Positions 8,703-18,319 of a DNA stretch of 48,746 bases are shown here, piece by piece. The translations under genes and the position numbers were made by a program. This stretch comes from XYA12-FULL-58-9 sp001798605 (GTDB lineage Bacteria > Myxococcota > XYA12-FULL-58-9): contig DAINMX010000020.1 of the NCBI GenBank assembly GCA_036736205.1, forward strand, positions 1 through 48,746, given 5' to 3'. The notes under the pieces are model-generated. The model had not been told where the DNA came from. It did not search any database and was given only the letters and a program-made list of their open reading frames with translations. The stretch's first letter is position 1. Each line of letters begins with the position of its first letter.

Positions 8703-9707
8703 GTGCCCGTGGCTCAGCTCTGCCTGTTTCTGTGTGCACTGGTATCGACGACGCCAGCCTTTCCTGATGAAGCCGATAGCGAAAGTGTTTCGGTTGGTGT
8801 TTTCCTTCCTTCAATTTTCTTCGTCGGGTCTGCTGAAAAGGCGGATTTCTTGTCTCAGCTCGAGGCAAACCTTTCCGACTCCTTGGGGCGACGCGTCATT
8901 GCTGCTTTCAATGCCAAACCAAGCGGCATGGCAAAAGACCCACTTTGGTTGGTAGATGGCGTCGAAGCTGCAAATCAGGAGAACCTTTCGTTGGTTCTCA
9001 GAGCGTACGGCAAGGGGCAGACAGAAGTTCCTGCGACCTTATACGCCCGCAAGGATTGGGCCAACGCATTCTCCCTATTGACGAGCGGTCGGGTTGCAAT
9101 TCCTGCCATGGCCGGAAAGGAAAGTGATCTGCTGCGCTATTGGTTATTGCTTGACGAACCCAAAGCAGATCAGATCGCGCGACGTGTGAGCATCGCACGT
9201 GATGCGCGGTCGGCGCTCACCGCAGTTGGGGCGGGTGAGTTGGAAGGAGCGGTTGTTCTCGGGGCCGATTATAAAACCCTCGAACCGAGGTTGGCGGCGC
9301 TCGTGAAAGTGGTCCAACTCGGCGAGTTACCGCTACCCGTGCTTGCGATTAACAAAGCAGTGGTGGATGGACCAACAGCGGCTGAATGGTCCGGCAGATT
9401 GGCAAAGGCAAAGTTGCCACTCGTGCGTGGTGTCATCGACGAATGGAAACTATCCCGGCAAGATTCCGTCCTGATGGAGCTTCGCCAGGCCCTGCGGCGA
9501 CGGGAGCCCATGGTGTCACGGTCTTTCGTTGCAGCACCACTTCCACCTTTTCAGGTCTTCCTCGACGGCATGCTTCCTCCGCCCCCCGAAGCGACTCCGC
9601 TCAACCCCACCCTCGTTATGCCAGAGCGTCGGTTCAACTCGTTGCCAGATCCACCCACTGATTCTGAAACCAAACCCTCTGTGCCCGTGGCGGTCTACCG
9701 TCCCTAA
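8703..9707 (+). CDS. Periplasmic substrate-binding-like protein (PhnD/phosphate-binding-like)
   Basis: 334 residues from a GTG start; a stop lies in frame at 8682-8684, so the start must be close by. A hydrophobic signal (VAQLCLFLCALVSTTPAFP) precedes a mature domain that begins VSVGVFLPS and shows alternating strand-helix segments such as VPATLYARKDW and GAVVLGADYKTLE, as in type II periplasmic binding proteins of the phosphonate/phosphate group. The match is by general pattern only. A proline-rich tail of ~65 residues follows. No ABC permease or ATPase is adjacent, so a sensing or scavenging role with the neighbouring TPR protein is as likely as transport. Confidence 0.6.
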   Translation: MPVAQLCLFLCALVSTTPAFPDEADSESVSVGVFLPSIFFVGSAEKADFLSQLEANLSDSLGRRVIAAFNAKPSGMAKDPLWLVDGVEAANQENLSLVLRAYGKGQTEVPATLYARKDWANAFSLLTSGRVAIPAMAGKESDLLRYWLLLDEPKADQIARRVSIARDARSALTAVGAGELEGAVVLGADYKTLEPRLAALVKVVQLGELPLPVLAINKAVVDGPTAAEWSGRLAKAKLPLVRGVIDEWKLSRQDSVLMELRQALRRREPMVSRSFVAAPLPPFQVFLDGMLPPPPEATPLNPTLVMPERRFNSLPDPPTDSETKPSVPVAVYRP

Positions 9708-9888
9708 TTCAAATTCGTGATTGAGGAATCGATGGCAATGGCAATAGTGGGCGGCATACTCGCAACGTGGGGATGTGTCATTTCTGTGATGCGCGTGCAG
9801 TGGTCTCGTTTTGGTTGCTGCCACGTTCCCGATGCGGTGAATCGGCGCGTCGAAATCCTATAACAAAAACGTTCTCAAGAGCACACCT

Positions 9889-10665
9889 GTGATAAGCAAT
9901 ACACCGTGGTTGCGAATACGAAGGCCATCGAAAAGTCATCTACGTTTGTTCTGCCTACCCCACGCGGGAGGTGGAGCCTCAACCTATCGGGGTTGGCAGG
10001 CTGATTTCTCCCCTTCAATACAGGTTTGCCCGGTGCAGCCCCCTGGACGCGAGGAACGTATCAGGGAACCCAGCTACCTTGACATGCACACATTGGTGAT
10101 GAGCTTGACCGACGCCTTGGCAGGCTTCACAGACAAACCTTTCGTTTTTTTTGGACACAGTATGGGAGCGGCTGTAGCGTTTGAAGTTGCCCACGAGCTT
10201 CGTCGACGGCGATTGCCTCAGCCTGCTCATCTCCTGCTCTCCGCATTCTCTGCCCCCCAATGCCCTCGACGAAGAGGACCGCTCGCCCAGCTCCCCGACG
10301 CTGACTTTGTTGCGGAGCTGAAACAGATGGGCGGAAGTCCCCGTGAGGTTCTCGACAACCAAGAGGTCATGGAATTGCTCTTGCCGACGTTGCGCGCAGA
10401 CTTTCAGCTCATCGAGCAATATCGGTATCAGGAGTCTGCCCTACTCGACTGCGGCATGACTGTATTTGGCGGACGAGAAGATGACGATGCGCCGTTCGAG
10501 GATCTCGAAGCTTGGCAACTACACACCACCGGCATCTTCCGAGTGCAGACGTTTTCCGGAGGCCACTTCTATCTCATGGAGCGTGGAGACGAACTGAGAG
10601 CTGCCATCTCAAACGACCTGCGACACTTGGCAGATCAGCGTGAGTTTCCGGATCGCCCACCCTAA
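9889..10665 (+). CDS. Type II thioesterase (GrsT/TEII family)
   Basis: 258 residues from a GTG start. Alpha/beta hydrolase with FCLPHAGGGASTYRGW near the N-terminus (residues 21-36), the nucleophile elbow GHSMG with Ser91, acidic residues in GGREDDD (~194-200) and a catalytic His in GGHFYL (His226). TEII enzymes hydrolyse wrong or stalled acyl groups from carrier domains of NRPS and PKS. It lies 133 bp upstream of the NRPS on the same strand and most likely edits that enzyme. Because the NRPS lacks its own release domain, this protein could also take part in product release, which would be less usual. Confidence 0.92.
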   Translation: MISNTPWLRIRRPSKSHLRLFCLPHAGGGASTYRGWQADFSPSIQVCPVQPPGREERIREPSYLDMHTLVMSLTDALAGFTDKPFVFFGHSMGAAVAFEVAHELRRRRLPQPAHLLLSAFSAPQCPRRRGPLAQLPDADFVAELKQMGGSPREVLDNQEVMELLLPTLRADFQLIEQYRYQESALLDCGMTVFGGREDDDAPFEDLEAWQLHTTGIFRVQTFSGGHFYLMERGDELRAAISNDLRHLADQREFPDRPP

Positions 10666-10798
10666 CTTGAGCGATTCCTGGATCATTTGCCCGTGAGGAT
10701 GGTCCATTGCGTGTGAAGCGTCAACCGGATAGCTTGAGTTGCGGGCGCGTTTGATACGGCGTCGGAAACCGAAGGCCAAACGGTGAAAGGGACTTGAG

Positions 10799-13700
10799 AT
10801 GACCGCCAGGTCAACAACTGAAGAAGCTGCGCTCAAAACACGTCGTCTTGCGGAAGAGCGACTTCTCGCCAGCCGTCGCGCTCGAACCCAAGGCACATCT
10901 AACATTCCAAAATCGAAACAGTGTTGCATATTTCCCTTATCTTCCGCCCAGACACGTCTCTGGTTTCTCGAGGAGTTGGAGCCCGGCAGCCCTCTATACG
11001 TCGAGTCGCGCGGTATGCGTGCCACTGGCGATCTGCGCCTGGTTGTGCTCGAAGCATCGTTGGCTGAGATCATTCGCCGCCACCAATCGTTGCGCACGGT
11101 GTTCCGCGCAACGAACGACATCGCCGAGCAAATTGTCCTGCCGACCAAACCAGTCCAATTGCCCGTTGCCGATTTGAGCCAATTGCACCCGGAACATCAT
11201 GAACGCCTAGCTCGACGGTTGGCCACAGAGTCAGCCTACATGCCGTTCGATCTCGTCCTTGGACCCCTTTACCGTTTCTCGGTGTTGCGCAAGGGCAATG
11301 ACGAACACCTGGTCTGCGTCAATCTTCATCACATCACAGCTGATGGATGGTCTGTTGGCATCTTGGTCAAAGAACTCTCTCGCCTTTACAAGGACTATCT
11401 GACGGGAGCCGCATCACCGTTGACTGAGTTGCGCATGCAATTTGGCGACTTCTCCTTGTGGCGCCAGACGTCAGCAAAGAAAAGCGTCGAGGTCGATCGG
11501 ACCTACTGGGAAGACCGCCTTTCAGGAATCCCCCCGCTGCTTCAGATGCCCACAGATCATCCCCGAACAGTGACGAGAAGCTTGCGGGGTGGGAAAACAT
11601 CGCTGTCATTCGGCGAAGAGATTTCTCAAGACGTTCAGGCGTTTTGTCGTCAAGAGGGAGTCACACCCTTTGTGTTCTTCATGGCGGCGTATCAAGCTCT
11701 GTTGCTGCACTACACTGGCCAAGACGATTTCTGTGTGGGCGTGCCCACTGCTGGCCGACGACAACGAGAGCTTGAGGGGCTGATTGGGTTTTTTGTTAAC
11801 ACCCTGGTCTCTCGCTCAGAGTGCAGAAGCGACAGGAGCTTCCACGACCTTCTGAAGCGCGTCGCTGACACGAGTGCTGATGCTTTCGCTCATCAGGATT
11901 TTCCTTTCGAAAAATTGGTAGAAGCCGTCAAGACGGAACGCAGCCTCACTTACTCCCCCATCTTTCAGGTGATGTTCGCCTACCAGAACGCCCCACAACA
12001 TGTCCTAGAGTTGCCCGATCTCGAGTTCGAAGAAACTGACATCGAGGCGAGCGTGCCCAAGTTCGAACAGGTACTGAGCCTCTGGGAGACCGAAGGGAAG
12101 TTCGAGGGAACTCTCGAGTATTCTGCGGCGCTGTATGATCAAAGCACCACGACACGTATGCTGGGACATCTTGAGCAGTTGGTGCGCTCGATCATCGCCG
12201 ACCCAAATCGACAAATCGCCGATTTGTGCATTTCCTCCGAGTACGAGCAAGCCCAGCAAGTTTTCGAGTGGAACGACACACTCGTTCAGTGCGACGAGCC
12301 CGTTCCGATCCATGGGTCATTCGCTAATCGAGCCCGGCTGAGTCCCGACGCGCTGGCGTTGATCTACTGCGGCGAGCATCTCACATATGGTGAGTTGGAA
12401 AATCAGGCTTCTGCGATGGCGAGCCAACTCGTTCGGATGGGGGTTGGTCCGAATTGTCTGGTCGGACTTTTCACCGACCGCTGCATTGAAATGGTTGTAG
12501 GCATGCTTGCTGTATTGAAGGCAGGCGCCGCCTACGTTCCGTTGGACCCGACATATCCTGACGAGCGTCTCGCATTCATTGTCGAAGATTCGGGAATGCA
12601 ACTCGTCATGACCCAAGAATCCATCGACAGTCGAGGGCTGTTCGATGGGGTTGCCACCCTTTCCCTCGAAGCATCCCTCTCCATTCCCAAAGATTCCGTT
12701 TCGCGTGCTGGATGCTTGGATTCGTTGGCGTATCTCATCTACACTTCCGGCTCAACCGGCAGACCTAAGGCGGTTGGCGTTGAGCACGTCGCGCTCGCCA
12801 ACTACATGCGGTGGTTCAATCACCTGACCGACATGGCTCCCCAAGACCGTATGATGCAACGGTCCTCAGCTGGATTTGACATCTCGGTATCTGAGATCTT
12901 CGCTCCTCTGACAGGGGGGGGGGCTCTCGTTTTGGCTGAGCCGCATGCTTCTCGCGATGCACACTTGTTAACGCAGGGCATCGTTCGCGACGAAGTGACG
13001 CTTTTGAGATTAGTCCCTGGTTTGCTGCAGATGCTCTTGAGTGAGACGGACCTCAGGCATGCAAGGAGTCTGCGGTGGGTGGCGTGCGGAGGCGAAGCCG
13101 TCAAGGGAGAGCTCTCCCAGCGATGGTTCGATCTCACCGGTGTTCGGTTGTGCGCTACCTATGGCCCCACAGAAGCAACAATCAACGCAGCCACGTGGAG
13201 CCGCACGGGAGAACCGGATGCGGGAATCGAACCCCTCGGCTTCCCACCATGGAACTACCACATTCACGTCAGTACCAACGGTGACTCAGGCTTGCCTGTC
13301 GGTGCTTCAGGGGAACTCCGCATTGGCGGAATTGGATTGGCTCGAGGTTACATTGGGCGAGCTGGTGCAACTTCCAAGACTTTCACGCCCAATGATCTGT
13401 CCGATGAAATGGGTTCGCGTCTCTATGCAACAGGTGACCTGTGCAAACGAGGTAGCAATGGCTTGGTTGAGTATCTTGGACGCACTGATTTTCAAGTCAA
13501 GGTTCGTGGCTTTCGGATCGAGCTTGGCGAGATCGAGTTGGCATTGCTCGACTGCAAAGGGGTGGAAAACACCGTTGTCATATCTAGAGAACCCAAGGGG
13601 CTGATAGCCTACGTCGTTGCCAACTCCGGCGACGATCTGGATGCAGAGTATTTGCGCAACCAACTTGGCAAGACTCTTCCTGACTACATGCTGCCATCGG

Positions 13701-16700
13701 TGTTTGTGTTCCTCGACGCCTTTCCTCTACTGCCAAATGGCAAGATCAATCGCGGCGCATTGCCCATGCCTCAGACAGGCCGCGGTTTGAAAACGAGGTT
13801 TGTTGCACCACAAACACGAGTGGAGCAAGCGCTTTCCACGATCTGGCGTGAGGTGCTGGATGTCGACCGAGTGGGCCTTGAAGACAACTTCTTCGATCTC
13901 GGTGGTCATTCCCTGCTTGCGACGCAGGTGGTCTCCCGTATTCGTCGGGAGTTGGGTGTCGAGTTGGCTCTGCGAGAGTTGTTCGACAAGCCATCGATAG
14001 CTGAGCTTGGGACGCGCGTATCAGAGATTCTACACGACGGGCTGTTGGACCAGGCTCCCAAGATTCGTCGGGTGCGTCGGGCCGCTCGGCTGCCCCTCTC
14101 TTTTGCTCAGCAGCGTCTGTGGTTTTTGGATCAGCTGGAGCCAGGAAGCTCGTTGTACAACATGCCGGCGGCATTGCGTGCTCGCGGTAAACTTGTTCAT
14201 GCGGCGTTGGGCGAAACCTTGGGTGAGATTTGCCGCAGACATGAGAGTCTTCGTACACGTTTTGCGAGCGAGGATGGCATCGGAGCGCAAATCATCGATC
14301 GTGAAAGCACCCTCGCTGTGACGTGTGTGGACTTGGGTGGATTGGAGCCTCCGACTCAGGAACCGCTGCTGCGAGAGCTGGCGAAACTCGATGCTCAACG
14401 AGCCTTTGACCTTTCACGCAACCCGTTGCTTCGTAGCACCCTGGTCCGTTTAGCGCACACCGACCATGTCGTACTTTTTGCGATGCATCATATCGTGTCC
14501 GACGGTTGGTCGATGGGCGTTCTTGTTCAGGAGTTTGGTGCTCTCTATCCCTCATATGAAGACGGTTTGGTCTCTGGCTTGGCCGAGTTGCCTTTCCAAT
14601 ATCCTGACTATTCGAGTTTGCAGCTCGACGAATCCTTTCAAGACCCATTTTCTTTGCAGAAGGACTACTGGCTCGACCAACTTTCTGGTGTCCCTGCGCT
14701 GTTGGAGCTTCCTACAGATCGTCCGCGCTCTGCTGTCCAGACATCTCGAGGATCTCATTTGCGTTTCTCTTTATCTCGGGAGTTGTTGTCGCGTGCGGAA
14801 TCGTTGGGTCGTGCGGAGGGTGCAACACTCTTCATGACTCTTTTGGCCGTGTATCAGACGCTGCTGATGCGTTACACGGGGCAGTCGGATATTTGCGTGG
14901 GTTCCCCAATTGCGGGTCGGCGTCATTCCGAACTGGAGGGCTTGATTGGGCTTTTCATGAATACCCTCGTGCTCCGTTCACGAACCTCTGCCACACAGAC
15001 GTTCCGAGAATTCTTGGGTTGCGTTCGCGAAGCAAGCTTGGATGCTCAAGCGAACCAGGACTTTCCTTTTGAACAGTTAGTCGATGCCTTGGGCGTTGAG
15101 CGCAGCTTGAGCCACTCGGCGATATTTCAAGTGATGTTCGTTTTGCAGAATGCTCCGTCTTCATCTTTGTCTTTGCCCGACCTGGAGTTGAACACACTCG
15201 CCGCGGAGAGTGGTGTCTCCAAGTTCGACCAAACGTTGGATTGGGTCGAGACTTCCGAAGGATTGTCCTGCACCTTGGAATACAATACCGATCTTTTTGA
15301 TTCGAGCACGATAGCTCGTATGAGTCAACATTTTGAGAGGCTGTTTGAGCATGCGTTGTCGGCCCCGGACGTTTGCCTCGGTGACTTGACGCTTCTAAGC
15401 GATGAAGAGCAGGCCCAGCTCCTGTCGCAGTGGAACGACACTGCAACGGACTATCGTGATGACAAATGCATTCATGAACTATTTGAAGAGCAGGCCGCTC
15501 GGACACCAGATTCGGTGGCTTTGGTGTTTGATGATGAGCATCTGACCTACAATGAACTCTGTGCGCGTTCCGAGGATGTCGCGACAACGCTTATTGGGTT
15601 TGGGGTCGCGGCCGACGTTCTCGTGGCTCTGATAATGGATCGTTGTCTTGAGATGGTTGTTGGGCTTCTTGGGATTTTGCGAAGTGGGGCCGCCTATATT
15701 CCGTTGGATCCAGAATTACCGTCGGAACGGTTGGCTTCGACATTGGAGGATGGACAACCTGGGATTGTGTTGGCACAAAGATGTTTCTGCAACAAATTGA
15801 CTGCGACGTCATCGCGAATCCTGTACATGGATGATATTCTTGGTGTTCCACAAACGGCGCAGAATGCTTCCTTGTGTGCGAACGGGCTCGCAAACCTGAG
15901 CTATGTGATCTTCACCTCGGGTTCGACTGGTAGGCCCAAGGGGGTTGCTGTGGGACACCAGGCCCTAAGCAACTTCATGATCTCAATGCGCGAGTCTCCG
16001 GGACTCAGTAGAAAAGATAGGCTGGTCGCAGTCACCACCGTATCCTTCGACATTGCGGCTCTGGAGATCTATTTGGCGCTGTTGGTTGGAGCGCGGGTGG
16101 TCGTGGCGGGAAACAACGTCGTGAACGATGGATGGCAGCTTGGCAAACTTTGCGAAGACGTCGGTGCTACAGTCTTGCAGGGCACACCATCGACTTGGCG
16201 ATTGCTTGTTGAGGCTGACAGTGTTAGACCTGGGTTGAAGTCTCTGTGCGGTGGTGAGGCGCTTCCTCTCGATCTTGCTGAAACCCTATTGGCCAAAAAT
16301 TGCGCTCTTTGGAATATGTACGGTCCAACTGAGACGACGATCTGGTCGTCTGTGGAATGTGTCACTGGGGCGGACTCCGCGGGCACCATAGGTCGGCCCA
16401 TCAGGAACACCGAGATTCGTGCTCTGGATGGGAGTTCCAACAATCTGCCGTTGTCAGGACGAGGAATAATTCACATTGGGCGAGTGGGCCTGGCACGCGG
16501 TTATCTTGATCGGGTTGGGATGAGTGCCTTAACGTTTCGCTGCAACGGAGAAGGTGCAAAGGGCGAAAGACTTTACAATGTGGGGGACAACGGTCGCTAC
16601 ACACTGTCTGGCAAGTTGCAATGTTTGGGGCGTGTAGACCACCAGGTCAAGATCCGTGGTTTCCGCATCGAGCTGGGTGAGATCGAAGCAACACTCGCAG

Positions 16701-17293
16701 CATATTCAGAAGTAAGCGAAGCTGTCGTTTTGGCGCGTACTGGAACAACTGGCGCTGCGCGGCTGGTTGCGTATTTGGTTTGGTCTTCAGGTACGGAATT
16801 GAGTGTCCATGAGTTGCGGGAACGCCTCGGTGAAACGCTGCCTGACTACATGATCCCTTCGACCTTCGTGTTTTTGGATGCCTTGCCATTGACGCCCAAC
16901 GGGAAGGTGGACCGGAAGGCATTGCCGGACCCGGAAATTAGTCGAGATGAGTCGATAGATTATGTGGCTCCTCGTACTGAGACGGAGAGCCGCTTGGTGG
17001 AGATCTGGGGCAATGTGCTAGGCGTCGACCTTGTGGGTATTCATGATAACTTCTTTGAACTAGGAGGTCATTCTCTGAACGCAGTTCTCGTGGTGTCACA
17101 GATCAAAAAGCGATTCGGTGTCGACTTGAAGCTGAGAGCATTCTTTGAAACACCGACGGTCGAGGCGCTCGCGGCCCGCATTTTGGCTCAACAGGTTTCG
17201 GCTGACGACGAGAATCTCATCAATGAGTTGCTCAATATGACGGATGAAGAAGCAGAGCGGTTGCTCATCGAATACGACAAGAAGTCCGGCTGA
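10799..17293 (+). CDS. Two-module non-ribosomal peptide synthetase, C-A-T-C-A-T
   Basis: 2164 residues. C1 (~45-470) with HHITADG near residue 180; A1 (~500-985) with YTSGSTGRPKAV near 650; T1 with LGGHSL, Ser near 1037; C2 (~1094-1530) with HHIVSDG near 1230; A2 (~1556-2030) with FTSGSTGRPKGV near 1705; T2 with LGGHSL near 2091. A short acidic tail (MTDEEAERLL) ends the protein. Reading the specificity positions of A2 gives D-I-L-Q-L-G-M-I-W-K, a glycine-type code. A1 reads roughly D-I-S-R-A-G-T-I-N-K, which I do not recognise. There is no epimerase, thioesterase or reductase domain. Starting with a C domain suggests acylation of the first residue, as in lipopeptides. Codon and base use look less GC-rich than in the lipid genes downstream, hinting at separate ancestry. 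Confidence 0.95.
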   Translation: MTARSTTEEAALKTRRLAEERLLASRRARTQGTSNIPKSKQCCIFPLSSAQTRLWFLEELEPGSPLYVESRGMRATGDLRLVVLEASLAEIIRRHQSLRTVFRATNDIAEQIVLPTKPVQLPVADLSQLHPEHHERLARRLATESAYMPFDLVLGPLYRFSVLRKGNDEHLVCVNLHHITADGWSVGILVKELSRLYKDYLTGAASPLTELRMQFGDFSLWRQTSAKKSVEVDRTYWEDRLSGIPPLLQMPTDHPRTVTRSLRGGKTSLSFGEEISQDVQAFCRQEGVTPFVFFMAAYQALLLHYTGQDDFCVGVPTAGRRQRELEGLIGFFVNTLVSRSECRSDRSFHDLLKRVADTSADAFAHQDFPFEKLVEAVKTERSLTYSPIFQVMFAYQNAPQHVLELPDLEFEETDIEASVPKFEQVLSLWETEGKFEGTLEYSAALYDQSTTTRMLGHLEQLVRSIIADPNRQIADLCISSEYEQAQQVFEWNDTLVQCDEPVPIHGSFANRARLSPDALALIYCGEHLTYGELENQASAMASQLVRMGVGPNCLVGLFTDRCIEMVVGMLAVLKAGAAYVPLDPTYPDERLAFIVEDSGMQLVMTQESIDSRGLFDGVATLSLEASLSIPKDSVSRAGCLDSLAYLIYTSGSTGRPKAVGVEHVALANYMRWFNHLTDMAPQDRMMQRSSAGFDISVSEIFAPLTGGGALVLAEPHASRDAHLLTQGIVRDEVTLLRLVPGLLQMLLSETDLRHARSLRWVACGGEAVKGELSQRWFDLTGVRLCATYGPTEATINAATWSRTGEPDAGIEPLGFPPWNYHIHVSTNGDSGLPVGASGELRIGGIGLARGYIGRAGATSKTFTPNDLSDEMGSRLYATGDLCKRGSNGLVEYLGRTDFQVKVRGFRIELGEIELALLDCKGVENTVVISREPKGLIAYVVANSGDDLDAEYLRNQLGKTLPDYMLPSVFVFLDAFPLLPNGKINRGALPMPQTGRGLKTRFVAPQTRVEQALSTIWREVLDVDRVGLEDNFFDLGGHSLLATQVVSRIRRELGVELALRELFDKPSIAELGTRVSEILHDGLLDQAPKIRRVRRAARLPLSFAQQRLWFLDQLEPGSSLYNMPAALRARGKLVHAALGETLGEICRRHESLRTRFASEDGIGAQIIDRESTLAVTCVDLGGLEPPTQEPLLRELAKLDAQRAFDLSRNPLLRSTLVRLAHTDHVVLFAMHHIVSDGWSMGVLVQEFGALYPSYEDGLVSGLAELPFQYPDYSSLQLDESFQDPFSLQKDYWLDQLSGVPALLELPTDRPRSAVQTSRGSHLRFSLSRELLSRAESLGRAEGATLFMTLLAVYQTLLMRYTGQSDICVGSPIAGRRHSELEGLIGLFMNTLVLRSRTSATQTFREFLGCVREASLDAQANQDFPFEQLVDALGVERSLSHSAIFQVMFVLQNAPSSSLSLPDLELNTLAAESGVSKFDQTLDWVETSEGLSCTLEYNTDLFDSSTIARMSQHFERLFEHALSAPDVCLGDLTLLSDEEQAQLLSQWNDTATDYRDDKCIHELFEEQAARTPDSVALVFDDEHLTYNELCARSEDVATTLIGFGVAADVLVALIMDRCLEMVVGLLGILRSGAAYIPLDPELPSERLASTLEDGQPGIVLAQRCFCNKLTATSSRILYMDDILGVPQTAQNASLCANGLANLSYVIFTSGSTGRPKGVAVGHQALSNFMISMRESPGLSRKDRLVAVTTVSFDIAALEIYLALLVGARVVVAGNNVVNDGWQLGKLCEDVGATVLQGTPSTWRLLVEADSVRPGLKSLCGGEALPLDLAETLLAKNCALWNMYGPTETTIWSSVECVTGADSAGTIGRPIRNTEIRALDGSSNNLPLSGRGIIHIGRVGLARGYLDRVGMSALTFRCNGEGAKGERLYNVGDNGRYTLSGKLQCLGRVDHQVKIRGFRIELGEIEATLAAYSEVSEAVVLARTGTTGAARLVAYLVWSSGTELSVHELRERLGETLPDYMIPSTFVFLDALPLTPNGKVDRKALPDPEISRDESIDYVAPRTETESRLVEIWGNVLGVDLVGIHDNFFELGGHSLNAVLVVSQIKKRFGVDLKLRAFFETPTVEALAARILAQQVSADDENLINELLNMTDEEAERLLIEYDKKSG

Positions 17294-17345
17294 GTTTCAC
17301 ACTGGATGCCGTGATTCGCGCTGTGTGCTTGAACGGGATGCTTTC

Positions 17346-17873
17346 CTAACCTGTGGACGGCAACCGAAATCCGGAGCAGCTCTTGACCTCCACACGAGCC
17401 GGCACCCCGTGACGCCCTGTCTGTGCCAGAGGGGAGAGGATCTCAGCCGCTTCCATCTTGTTGGCGGTATATTCGAAGCTCGCAATGATGGTGTGGTGGT
17501 TTTGTGGATCGACGATTCGCTTGGCCAGCAGCTTGAGGGCCTGGAGTCGGTTGTCGGGGAAGTCCATGGCGCCGATGACGCTGCCCACCTGGTCCGCGGT
17601 GAAGTCATTGCTCTCGGCGGCCAGGGCGATTAGCTTGATCCGGCTGCTCGCGAGGGACTCCTTCTTCACGCCGGCAAGAAACTTGGCGAAGGCCAGCGCG
17701 TCCATCGGTTCCTTTTTGATTCCGGCGCTCGGGGTAGACTGGGCGGGACTTGGCGGGGTGCCCGTCGCAGCGAGACGGATGATGGTCGTGTGGTTGGCGA
17801 AACCCTCACTTGGGGTGTGGCAGGCAGCCAACACAACCAACGATACGAGTGGTCCAGCCCCATCAAATCTCAT
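17346..17873 (-). CDS. DUF4476-domain lipoprotein
   Basis: About 175 residues. The ATG at 17873 is preferred over the GTG at 17885 because GGAG lies six bases before it. The protein begins MRFDGAGPLVSLVVLAAC, a lipoprotein signal with lipobox LAAC (Cys18). After a Ser/Pro/Thr-rich linker, residues ~75-150 match the pattern of DUF4476 (FTADQVGSVIGAMDF, DNRLQALKLLAKRIVDP). The family has no settled function. The gene is convergent with the NRPS (52 bp apart) and on its own transcript. Confidence 0.75.
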   Translation of the reverse strand: MRFDGAGPLVSLVVLAACHTPSEGFANHTTIIRLAATGTPPSPAQSTPSAGIKKEPMDALAFAKFLAGVKKESLASSRIKLIALAAESNDFTADQVGSVIGAMDFPDNRLQALKLLAKRIVDPQNHHTIIASFEYTANKMEAAEILSPLAQTGRHGVPARVEVKSCSGFRLPSTG

Positions 17874-17921
17874 CCTAGACTCCACTTGAGCACTTTTCGA
17901 GCGCCTATCATTGTTCCATCG

Positions 17922-18164
17922 TTGCTGTGTACGAACTCGCCAACCATCTTACTCGTCCCGACCCGTCTTGACCAAACACCTTGGCCAATCAGCGACGCTT
18001 GTGCGCATTGGTTTGGGTGCACCAAAGTTCTGACCTACGTTCTTGGATTCTTTTCTCTTGCGGGAACCCTAGGTGCCGTCCTTGCGTCGATGTGGTTTGG
18101 GTATGAGGTCGCGATCTGGCTGTGGTTCGCCGCAATCGCTGGATGGGTCATCGTCCGAATTTAG
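17922..18164 (+). CDS. Possible small two-helix membrane protein
   Basis: A reading frame open from upstream that ends at 18164. No ATG or GTG is well placed; TTG at 17922 would give 80 residues. The C-terminal 45 residues are strongly hydrophobic and split into two likely membrane helices (VLTYVLGFFSLAGTLGAVLA and AIWLWFAAIAGWVIV). No family is recognised and no ribosome site is evident, so this is weakly supported. Confidence 0.25.
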   Translation: MLCTNSPTILLVPTRLDQTPWPISDACAHWFGCTKVLTYVLGFFSLAGTLGAVLASMWFGYEVAIWLWFAAIAGWVIVRI

Positions 18165-18202
18165 CGCAGATACCATCGCAAAGCTTTCGGCTGTTTCGGG
18201 GT

Positions 18203-18214
18203 TGGGAATTCCCA
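18203..18214. promoter_or_regulatory. 12-bp perfect palindrome, possible operator
   Basis: TGGGAATTCCCA, a perfect palindrome about 105 bases upstream of the lipoprotein ATG at 18320. Its symmetry fits a dimeric repressor site, but no second copy was found in the window to support this. Confidence 0.35.
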
Positions 18215-18319
18215 GACGCTGACTGTTCGAAGAACGCACTCCGGGGGGACAGGACTCTAGTGACCCTAGTGATACCAACTGTTGCGTTGATGCAGAAGCA
18301 TCGCTAACTTGCCGCCGCC

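Larger units (their letters stand above)
17888..18319. other. Long intergenic region before the lipid-gene cassette
   Basis: A 432-bp stretch with no confident gene apart from the doubtful small membrane frame. It contains a 12-bp palindrome at 18203-18214 and a direct repeat CTAGTGA (18257-18263 and 18266-18272, two bases apart) before the lipoprotein start at 18320. It probably holds the promoter of the plus-strand cassette, but no clear -35/-10 pair was identified. Confidence 0.4.
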
